Shown: piece by piece, positions 1-6,675 of the stretch
How the letters are laid out: each line of letters begins with the position of its first letter
How positions within the stretch are numbered: the first letter of the stretch is position 1
Assembly: GCA_002722245.1 (NCBI GenBank)
Contig: PBLA01000022.1
Coordinates: 1 to 47,141, forward strand
From: Flavobacteriales bacterium
Lineage (GTDB): Bacteria; Bacteroidota; Bacteroidia; Flavobacteriales_C; GCA-002722245
DNA: 47,141 bases
Direction of reading: 5' to 3'
Notes under the pieces: model-generated
What the model was told of the DNA's origin: nothing
The model's input: only the letters and a program-made list of their open reading frames with translations
Databases searched by the model: none
Position numbers and translations under genes: made by a program

Positions 1-516
1 CTCATTCCAAAAATACACGTCAATCAATTCAACGCTATTGGAGGCGTACAAGTAGGCGTGAAATACAATGCGTTATCGGTAGACCATTTAGAAGTGGTTC
101 GCCTGGAAGATATTGAAGCGCTTAAAAACACCTCCACCATACCCGTGGCTTTACCCAATTGTTCTCATTTCTTAGGCATTCCTTTTACTCCGGTAAGAGC
201 CCTTATTGACGCAGGATTACCGCTGGCATTGGCTTCCGATTACAACCCCGGCTCAGCACCTTCGGGCAATATGAATCAGGTAGCCGCTTTAGGATGTATA
301 AAGATGAAGATGACACCGGAGGAAGCCATTAATGCAGCTACCCTCAACGGGGCTTATGCAATGGGACTGGAAAAAGAAGTGGGCAGTATTACTGTTGGGA
401 AGCGAGCGAACTTAATACTAACAAAAGAAATCAATTCGTATCCATACCTTTTTTATGCTTTCGGAACGAATCACATCGATAGTGTTTACATCAACGGCGA
501 AAAACAAAATGAATAA
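1..516 (+). CDS. hutI: imidazolonepropionase, C-terminal part (5' end outside window)
   Basis: Frame 1 is open from the first base to a TAA at 514-516, giving about 171 residues of a protein usually near 410 long. HutI hydrolyses 4-imidazolone-5-propionate to N-formimino-L-glutamate, the third step of histidine degradation, in the cytoplasm. The sequence keeps the metal-dependent amidohydrolase signatures: an early HVNQF (metal-binding His), SVDHLE (second His), and LASDYNPGSAPSGN, which corresponds to the conserved Asp-containing D-x-N-P-G-S segment. The end, with the T-V-G-K-R-A-N-L pattern, is the usual amidohydrolase C-terminal strand. hutG follows with an 8-base overlap, so the two are probably co-translated. 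The start lies outside the window. Confidence 0.93.
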   Translation, partial: LIPKIHVNQFNAIGGVQVGVKYNALSVDHLEVVRLEDIEALKNTSTIPVALPNCSHFLGIPFTPVRALIDAGLPLALASDYNPGSAPSGNMNQVAALGCIKMKMTPEEAINAATLNGAYAMGLEKEVGSITVGKRANLILTKEINSYPYLFYAFGTNHIDSVYINGEKQNE

Positions 517-1357
517 TTCAAAGGTGGTCATAATAGGATATGCCTGTGATGAAGGCGTAAGAAGGAACAACGGAAGAGTTGGTGCCAAATATGGGCCGGA
601 CGCCATACGAAAATGTATGGGTAAACTTCCTCCACGAGCTACAGATATGGGAAATATTACCTGTGAAGATGGGAACCTAGAAAAAACACAGAGAGAACTG
701 GGTGAAAGGGTGGAAAAGGAATTGAAGCAGGGCAATTTCCCACTAGTTATTGGAGGAGGGCACGATATTGCATACGGTCATTTTTTGGGAATAAACAACG
801 CAGTAAAAAGTACTGTTGGCATTATAAACCTGGATGCTCATTTTGATTTGAGGCCTTTCCACAATGGAGGAAACTCCGGAACTCCTTTCAATCAAATTAG
901 TGAGTTACTTAAAACACAAAACAATACATTTCACTACTTGCCCATTGGTATTCGAGAAAACTCCAATTCAGCGGAATTGTACCAAACAGCCAAAACATTA
1001 AACGTACCGTATATCCCTATGGAGGTATGCACTTTGGATAACATCCCTCAAATTAAAAAAACAATACAAGCATTTATGGATGAGGTAGATTGCATTTATC
1101 TCACCATTGATCTAGATGGATTTTCCTCAGAATATTGCCCGGGCGTTAGTGCGGCCTCTCCCATCGGCTTCCAACCAAAATTTGCCCTTGAGCTGATAAA
1201 CCACATTTTCAACAGTAAAAAAGTCATATCATGTGATATTGCTGAAATGAATCCTGTTTACGATATAAATCAAAGTACAGCGCTTTTAGCGGCGGATTTA
1301 ATCCATTCGATTTTTCCGTTGGTTTTCGATGATGACTTAAAACGGTATTTAAATTAA
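509..1357 (+). CDS. hutG: formimidoylglutamase (arginase/agmatinase family)
   Basis: A protein of 282 residues from the ATG at 509. The frame is open further upstream to 455, but that stretch only re-reads the end of hutI, and the family-like sequence begins at MNNSKVVIIGYACDEG. HutG hydrolyses N-formimino-L-glutamate to glutamate and formamide using a binuclear Mn site. The ureohydrolase motifs are all present: GGGHDIAYGH, LDAHFDLRP and TIDLDGF, with the metal-binding His and Asp residues, then a conserved CDIAEMNP near the end. It overlaps hutI by 8 bases and so belongs to the same histidine-utilisation operon. The identification rests on motifs plus neighbour; agmatinase or arginase would be the alternative, but linkage to hutI makes formimidoylglutamase much more likely. 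Confidence 0.9.
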   Translation: MNNSKVVIIGYACDEGVRRNNGRVGAKYGPDAIRKCMGKLPPRATDMGNITCEDGNLEKTQRELGERVEKELKQGNFPLVIGGGHDIAYGHFLGINNAVKSTVGIINLDAHFDLRPFHNGGNSGTPFNQISELLKTQNNTFHYLPIGIRENSNSAELYQTAKTLNVPYIPMEVCTLDNIPQIKKTIQAFMDEVDCIYLTIDLDGFSSEYCPGVSAASPIGFQPKFALELINHIFNSKKVISCDIAEMNPVYDINQSTALLAADLIHSIFPLVFDDDLKRYLN

Positions 1358-1402
1358 TTGCGTAAACATTACAAAACCACTTAGAAACATCTCATACATT
1401 AT

Positions 1403-1864
1403 TTACTTATTGTAAACAATCGTCTCATGGTGTTTAACTTTTAACTTTTTACCTCGAACGGTTGGAATTAAAAAGTAAACCTGGGTGGTAATTTTTTTTC
1501 TGCACTTATCGTTTGACCTGGCAAGGAGTTCATAAGCGACCTCTTTATTATTGCTTAAGTACTCATTAAGAAAAAAATTGGTTTTTCCACACCCTCCTCC
1601 ATGTGTACATTTGGCAAATAAAGTATCATTTCTTAAAATGATATTTACAAGTCCAAATTTTGCTTTAAATGCGTCTTTTTTCTTATTTTTTAAAACGGTT
1701 CCTTGTTTAGCTATTTTTAAGTTTGGAACAAATACAGCCTTTTTTTCTTGAATATTTGTGTTACTTACAGGTTGCTTAGTGGTGGGTTTTGTAGCATTAC
1801 ATGCGGATATAAAAATGGCCACGATAAAGAGTATTGCTATTTTCGAGGAAAGGATTTTTATCAT
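1403..1864 (-). CDS. small lipoprotein of unknown function
   Basis: 153 residues from the ATG at 1864. The frame extends further upstream, but that part overlaps the end of the protease gene. The chosen start gives a clean lipoprotein signal: MIKILSSKIAILF, a hydrophobic core, then the lipobox ISAC with the acylated Cys at about residue 22. The mature part begins with a Thr/Gln/Lys-rich linker, then a basic region and a CTHGGGCGK segment, a possible small metal or disulfide site. I recognise no family. It starts 4 bases after the stop of the trypsin-like protease gene, so the two are very probably co-transcribed. A role beside the protease, for example as inhibitor or partner, is only inference. 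Confidence 0.75.
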   Translation of the reverse strand: MIKILSSKIAILFIVAIFISACNATKPTTKQPVSNTNIQEKKAVFVPNLKIAKQGTVLKNKKKDAFKAKFGLVNIILRNDTLFAKCTHGGGCGKTNFFLNEYLSNNKEVAYELLARSNDKCRKKITTQVYFLIPTVRGKKLKVKHHETIVYNK

Positions 1865-1868
1865 TTTT

Positions 1869-3677
1869 TTATAGTTTAATAAACGTTCCTGTTTGAAGAC
1901 CTGAAACGTCATTGAATTTAACATGGTACGCGCCCGAATTTAATTTATCAATATTGATGTTTGTTTGTCCATCAAGCGTTCCTTTTAGTAAAACTGAACC
2001 TTGTGCCGAAATAATCTCATAACTTCCAATACTATTTCTTGGAACCATTATTTTATCGGTAGCTGGATTAGGGTAAATGATGAGTTCTTTTTGACTGTTC
2101 GTTAATTCTTTTGAAGATGTTAGGTTGTTCTCATTTGAGCAAACGCCTAAACTTATTGCAGGAAGTATATTCATCCCGTTAACTTTTTCATATGCAAAAA
2201 GATTATCATAATAGCCATAGGGTTTATATCGATCGTAATTAGAAAGATAAAAGCCATCAAAAAAGACATCATACCAATCTTCACCATCGGGGGAATCAAA
2301 ATACGTTGCCATTAAAAAGATAACTTCTCCTGAATCTCTGAGAATAACTTGTTTTTCTAGAGCACCGCAGTTTTTGCCTTTTTTTAAGTCTGAAAATAAC
2401 GCCGTACTGCCTATACTTGTCATATTTTCACCGTGATAAACATCAAAATAAGTGCTAATGTGAAGAGTACCACTGGGTGGTTGATCTTCAAATTCGCCAT
2501 TAAAGCATACAGAGTCCACAACCATTATTTTTGAGTCCTTTTGAAAGCTAAATCCAACATAATCTGTCCAATCCCAACTAAAAACTCGAAGATTATCTTC
2601 ATGAATTTGAGTTAAATTTTCATTATCAAACACATTGAGTTTTCCGCAAATTTCTGGTGCTTCTAAAACTTCAAAATCAAAAACTATGCTATCCACCGAA
2701 TTCACATTACGCACAGTTAAAGTCAATGCATACCAACCGGGTTCATTTAAAATTCCTGAGAAATTCTTTGTTGAATCGGATACTAATACGGTGCTGCTAT
2801 CTTTCTTACTAAGGTTCCATAAATAGCTAGTGGGGTTATTAAACGAACGATCTTCTGCTGTAAAGTGATCACCCGTAAGTATGGTTTTTTCCATGTTAAA
2901 AAATGCCGATACACGATCATTCATGATATTATCAATCCAATTCTCATAGGCAGAAACACGACAGTATATTCCATAATTAGTTCCACAGCCAAGACCATAG
3001 CTTACTAAACCAGTTAACTTTGTTACTCCATTATCCTCAATGGTTAATGGTCCACCACTATCACCGTAGCACGCGTCTTTTCCAATTCCTTTACCAGCAA
3101 CTACATGAGAGTGAATTAATTCTGGATAGTCACCAGCTTTTGCGGTATCATTAGCTACAATTTTTACTGCAACACCCATCAACGTATCCGGGTAATTTGC
3201 TCCTTCTTCGTCTAATGCTCCCCATCCGGAAACATAGGCATTTGTGCCATGATCTAACTTTCCTGCATTTTCTTCTACTTTAGTAAGTAAAGGAATAATT
3301 GCGACATTACTATTAAACGTGAAATTACCTTTAAGCTTCAACAGGGCAATGTCATTGATGTCGTCAACATAAACATGAGAATAGATGTCTTCTACCTCTA
3401 GGACTTGTCCAACATTTGATTCCGACAAGATGGATGCTCCTGCAAGGACTTGAATGGTTGCTGGATCAGTATTTTCAATACAGTGCGCTGCGGTAATAAC
3501 CCAATTATCTGCAATAATTGCTCCTCCACAAAAATGTTCATTGTCAGAAGAATATTGTAAGGAAACTTGAAATGGTCGTGTGGTAATTTCAATTGATTCG
3601 CCGCCTACGATTTCAGTTCCGGCATTTACCATGAAAACAGGCATTAATACAATTAAAATCAGGTAAATATTTTTCAT
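1869..3677 (-). CDS. secreted trypsin-like serine protease with T9SS C-terminal sorting domain
   Basis: 602 residues. Residues 1-19 form a signal peptide. The peptidase S1 domain spans about 23-250 and starts at a canonical IVGG, which implies zymogen-style activation. The catalytic triad is visible: His65 in ITAAHC, Asp109 in NDIALLKL and Ser207 in GDSGGPL. The residue six before the serine is Asp201, the position that gives trypsin its Arg/Lys preference. Residues 260-520 are beta-rich, including a PKD-like stretch. From about 530 the protein has the type A sorting-domain pattern (LIIYPNPATDKI at its start, a GxYHVKF-like strand, and an FIKL end), so it is predicted to be exported by the type IX system to the surface or medium. 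A lipoprotein gene follows after 4 bases. Confidence 0.9.
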   Translation of the reverse strand: MKNIYLILIVLMPVFMVNAGTEIVGGESIEITTRPFQVSLQYSSDNEHFCGGAIIADNWVITAAHCIENTDPATIQVLAGASILSESNVGQVLEVEDIYSHVYVDDINDIALLKLKGNFTFNSNVAIIPLLTKVEENAGKLDHGTNAYVSGWGALDEEGANYPDTLMGVAVKIVANDTAKAGDYPELIHSHVVAGKGIGKDACYGDSGGPLTIEDNGVTKLTGLVSYGLGCGTNYGIYCRVSAYENWIDNIMNDRVSAFFNMEKTILTGDHFTAEDRSFNNPTSYLWNLSKKDSSTVLVSDSTKNFSGILNEPGWYALTLTVRNVNSVDSIVFDFEVLEAPEICGKLNVFDNENLTQIHEDNLRVFSWDWTDYVGFSFQKDSKIMVVDSVCFNGEFEDQPPSGTLHISTYFDVYHGENMTSIGSTALFSDLKKGKNCGALEKQVILRDSGEVIFLMATYFDSPDGEDWYDVFFDGFYLSNYDRYKPYGYYDNLFAYEKVNGMNILPAISLGVCSNENNLTSSKELTNSQKELIIYPNPATDKIMVPRNSIGSYEIISAQGSVLLKGTLDGQTNINIDKLNSGAYHVKFNDVSGLQTGTFIKL

Positions 3678-3873
3678 TTTTTAAAATTTAAAGGCGTTTA
3701 TTTCTAACAAGGTAAACTGTAAAGTAATCATTTTCATTTTTTAATCGTTGTTTTTACGTGTTAAACTTTCGTTTTTTAACTCCATTTTTCTTCGAAATAA
3801 AAGCTATTGACAAGGGATATAGAAGCTAATATTATTTTTTTGGAATGTTTTATGACTAGGTCTGTGAAATAAA

Positions 3874-3897
3874 AAAGCCCAGCATAAGCTGAGCTTT
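3874..3897 (-). terminator. hairpin next to tRNA-like remnant
   Basis: AAAGC..AGC pairs with GCT..GCTTT around an ATAA loop, with A and T runs on the outer sides. On the minus strand it lies just after the decayed tRNA 3' fragment and resembles the terminator that follows the intact tRNA-Arg at 4037-4068. This suggests that a tRNA-plus-terminator unit was duplicated. Confidence 0.5.
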
Positions 3898-3955
3898 AGT
3901 GACCCCGGAGGGATTTTCTGCAAAGATCCTTAAAAGCTCCGAATTCCGAGAAAAA
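3898..3955 (-). pseudogene. decayed tRNA-Arg-like fragment (3' part)
   Basis: On the minus strand this ends in the same 3' arm as the intact tRNA-Arg upstream. A 20-base exact direct repeat is shared between 3896-3915 and 4072-4091 and covers the acceptor 3' strand and half of the T stem. Further in, a TTCGG(A)GC segment resembles the anticodon-loop region, but the T stem has no partner and the 5' half is missing, so it cannot fold as a tRNA. I read it as the remnant of a tandem tRNA copy. Confidence 0.55.
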
Positions 3956-4036
3956 AGTTTATTCTTTTGCAAAGAACTTGGACTTTTTCTATTTCAATCC
4001 CTCATTCAAATTGTATTTGATTCTGTCTTGAAACAG

Positions 4037-4068
4037 AAAAAGCCCACAGCAGAGCTGTAAGCTTTTTT
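4037..4068 (-). terminator. terminator after tRNA-Arg
   Basis: The stem pairs AAAAAGC-ACAGC with GCTGT-GCTTTTT around a short loop. It lies 8 bases past the 3' end of tRNA-Arg on the minus strand and ends in a T run on that strand. Confidence 0.6.
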
Positions 4069-4075
4069 CTCTTAG

Positions 4076-4149
4076 TGACCCCGGAGGGATTCAAACCCCC
4101 AACCCTCAGAGCCGAAATCTGATATTCTATTCAGTTGAACTACGGAGCC
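4076..4149 (-). tRNA. tRNA-Arg (anticodon UCG)
   Basis: A complete 74-nt cloverleaf on the minus strand. The acceptor GGCTCCG pairs with CGGGGTC (with G-U pairs), the discriminator is A, and the D stem is GTTC/GAAT. The anticodon stem TCAGA/TCTGA is perfect around loop TTTCGGC, giving anticodon TCG. The T stem is GGGGG/CCCTC. CCA is not encoded. Two near-invariant positions differ: the D loop reads CTGAATA where CTGGATA is usual (G19 to A), and the T loop reads TTTGAAT where TTCGAAT is usual (C56 to U). These two bases pair with each other in the tRNA elbow, so the changes are compensatory. All stems are intact, so I think it is functional despite decayed copies on both sides. Confidence 0.85.
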
Positions 4150-4205
4150 GGTTTTGGATTTGTAGAGCGACTAAATCCTAAATGGACAGTTGAACTACTC
4201 GGCCA
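4150..4205 (-). pseudogene. decayed tRNA-like fragment (5' part)
   Basis: Read on the minus strand this begins GGCCGAGTAGTTCAACTG, which resembles the 5' acceptor and D arm of the intact tRNA-Arg. The two share the exact 12-mer cagttgaactac at 4132-4143 and 4187-4198. It runs into a short 6-bp hairpin (GGATTT/AAATCC) and has no T arm or 3' acceptor strand. I infer a truncated tRNA copy directly upstream of the intact gene. Confidence 0.45.
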
Positions 4206-4254
4206 ATGTTTTTATAAACAGAAGCCAAAGATACGAGAAAGTATTTTTTTGGCA

Positions 4255-6594
4255 TTAGTTGATGAAAAGAATCTTAGCAACTTTTTTTTCAGTGCCTTCA
4301 TCGTTTACTGAGAAAACGATGTATACTCCTGTTTGTGCTCTTTTTCCGTTCAGTGATTTTCCATCCCATGTTGCTGTCCCTCCTTCGCTTATGGTTTCGT
4401 AAATTACATTTCCTGTAATATCCGTTATTTTAACTTCGGCATTTTCTACAAGTCCTCTAATTCCAATGGGTCCATCATAGTCTGGTCGGACGGGGTTAGG
4501 AAATGCGTATGTAGGCCCAGTATATTCCTCATTATCGGTAGCGTCGCCTATATATGAAACTAATCCTCTGTCTGTGGCAAAAAATACTTCTCCTGTGCTT
4601 CCAAATATTTCAATATCGAATATGGTGTTGGAGAGTAAAGCAGAGTTTTCTGCCGTGAAATGATGGATGGTTTCTTGCCCGTCTTCACTGAGTAAGTAAG
4701 CTCCTCCGCTTGCAGTGCCAATCCATTTTCTATTTCCGCCATCTACTTTTATGGTGTTTATAATTTCAGTTTCTAGAAGGTATTGAAATGAGCCGTCTTG
4801 TTCAATAATGATGCGTTCCGCTTTTACTCCTTCATCAAAAAGACCAAAAGTAGAGTTGATTACAGTGAGTCCTTCCTCTGTGCCTACCCAAACTTTTCCA
4901 TCTTTGTCTTGGGCTATGTCAAATACTGCTTTTGTAGGTAAGTTTCCTGAATTTTCTCCCGTGGTGATTAGTTTTATTCGATCATCGTCTTTATTGTTTA
5001 ATGTTCCGTTATCGTCGAATACAAATATTCCATTTTCCCTTGAGCTAAACCATTTATATCCATTTTCGTCTACAAAAGGTTCTCCTGTATTGGTTTTGTT
5101 TACTAAAAGATTGTTCATGTCATATTCGTACCAATTTGAACCATCGTATGCAACGAGTGGATAATTTACATTGGCACCTGGGGCACCTGAGCAGGTTACC
5201 CATAGAACCCCATTTTCATCAAAAGTTGACCCTCCAATTAAATGAGGTTTATAGTCAGGAAGGTTTAGGGATTGTATGGAGGAGTTAAATCTGTCAAATA
5301 CAGTGGTGATGATTCCATTTTTTGTTTCAATTAAGCCTCTACCCCATGAACCAAAATAAACTTGGTTCGGGTCATTTGGATTGATAGTTACAGTGGTGAT
5401 ATCATATAAGGAGTCATACCCCCCACCGTTATAGGATTCCCATTGATTATTAGCGTATTTATAAACTCCTTTTTTTTGATAGTTGTTCCCGAGCTGTGAA
5501 TTAAGTGATCCTGATGCAACCCAAAGGGCATTACCGTCATAATCCATTCGCCAGCATTCATAGTGCGCAGGACCTGCTGGAGCGAATACTTGATGATTCC
5601 AAGTTCCAGTTTTATGTACGAGTCCATATTTGTTGTCCGCAATCCAATAATTGTTATGGTCTCCTTTAACGAGTGCCCGAGGTTCAATACCAGAGAATTC
5701 CTCGCCATAGGTGTAAATTTTCTCACTGGTTAAGAAATTTTCTGATACAATAAAGGCATTGTAGTTGTGGCTAAATAGCCATTCGCCGTTTTCATATTGA
5801 ATATCAAAAACATCAGCATTTTCATATTCAGGAAATGTTAATGTATTCCAATTTAATCCATTATAGGAGTACAATGTGTCTTGTGTGAATGCTTCTGTTT
5901 TGATATTCAATACCATAACGGAGTCATTGGATGAAATTGTATTGATATTTTGATTTTGAAAACGATTTAAAGTGTTCCAGTTTTGAAAGTTAGAAAGGTT
6001 AGATGAATTGAGGTCAGCGGCATATATTCCATTTGGGGTAGCGGCGAATATAGAGTCATTGAAAAATGTAAGATCGTTCACAAAGATGTTTGATGCGTTG
6101 TCACCGATTAAAAAGGTTTCTTTTATCTCTTTTCTTTGGATGTCAAACTTTATGATACCAAAGCCAGTGCTTAAGTAGGCAAAGTTATCTTTGATGTAAA
6201 TGTTGTTAATTGATTTAAACCCTTGAATAATTGTTCGTTCTATATCAGGAACATTTATAATCTGGTTATTGATAATAACATCAATATTTCCGGTTTCATA
6301 TCCGATTATAACCGTTGAATATTTGCTAGAGTATGCTACTGTATTTATACCTAAGTCAGATAATTTATTGACTTTACTAAGTGTTTCGATGGAGTTGTCC
6401 TGCAGATTATAGGAAAAAAGTGTTTGTCCAGCACCTATGTATACTTTATCCCCTGCAACACATACTGTGTTACCCTGATTGTATGGGAGGTGATCATAAA
6501 ATTGACCGATACCCGTTGATTGACCGAATACAGAAAATGAGAGACTAATGAGCAATAGAGTGATTAGAATATTATTTATGCAATACTTCACCAT
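4255..6594 (-). CDS. porZ: type IX secretion system protein PorZ
   Basis: 779 residues, close to the roughly 776 of Porphyromonas gingivalis PorZ. A signal peptide covers about 1-24. The mature N-terminus reads GIGQFYDHLPYNQG, then VYIGAGQTLFSY and LSKVNKLSDLGI, the conserved opening of PorZ. Residues 25-680 are propeller-like WD/Kelch-type repeats (two beta-propellers in the known structure). The last 90 residues form the PorZ-type C-terminal domain, beginning YAFPNPVRPDYDGPIGIRG and ending in a VAKILFIN strand. In characterised species PorZ belongs to the outer-membrane attachment complex with PorU, PorV and PorQ, which cleaves sorting domains from cargo and attaches cargo to surface lipopolysaccharide. 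A candidate promoter -7 box lies at 6606-6613. The LuxR-type regulator upstream is in the same orientation with an 81-base gap. Confidence 0.92.
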   Translation of the reverse strand: MVKYCINNILITLLLISLSFSVFGQSTGIGQFYDHLPYNQGNTVCVAGDKVYIGAGQTLFSYNLQDNSIETLSKVNKLSDLGINTVAYSSKYSTVIIGYETGNIDVIINNQIINVPDIERTIIQGFKSINNIYIKDNFAYLSTGFGIIKFDIQRKEIKETFLIGDNASNIFVNDLTFFNDSIFAATPNGIYAADLNSSNLSNFQNWNTLNRFQNQNINTISSNDSVMVLNIKTEAFTQDTLYSYNGLNWNTLTFPEYENADVFDIQYENGEWLFSHNYNAFIVSENFLTSEKIYTYGEEFSGIEPRALVKGDHNNYWIADNKYGLVHKTGTWNHQVFAPAGPAHYECWRMDYDGNALWVASGSLNSQLGNNYQKKGVYKYANNQWESYNGGGYDSLYDITTVTINPNDPNQVYFGSWGRGLIETKNGIITTVFDRFNSSIQSLNLPDYKPHLIGGSTFDENGVLWVTCSGAPGANVNYPLVAYDGSNWYEYDMNNLLVNKTNTGEPFVDENGYKWFSSRENGIFVFDDNGTLNNKDDDRIKLITTGENSGNLPTKAVFDIAQDKDGKVWVGTEEGLTVINSTFGLFDEGVKAERIIIEQDGSFQYLLETEIINTIKVDGGNRKWIGTASGGAYLLSEDGQETIHHFTAENSALLSNTIFDIEIFGSTGEVFFATDRGLVSYIGDATDNEEYTGPTYAFPNPVRPDYDGPIGIRGLVENAEVKITDITGNVIYETISEGGTATWDGKSLNGKRAQTGVYIVFSVNDEGTEKKVAKILFIN

Positions 6595-6605
6595 AACGAG
6601 AGGAT

Positions 6606-6613
6606 CAAATTTA
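6606..6613 (-). promoter_or_regulatory. candidate -7 box for porZ
   Basis: TAAATTTG on the minus strand matches the Bacteroidota TAnnTTTG consensus exactly and ends 12 bases before the porZ ATG. I see no convincing TTG box about 20 bases further upstream, so this rests on the -7 element alone. Confidence 0.35.
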
Positions 6614-6675
6614 ACACATATTTTCTGTTAGTTGTTTAAACGTCGGTATTTACAATTTATTCCTTCTTCTTGATT

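Noticed and set aside
3896-4091. Attachment-site repeats of an integrated element at the tRNA-Arg 3' end
   Set aside because: The 20-bp repeats are only 176 bp apart with no integrase or cargo; decay of a tandem tRNA copy explains them better.
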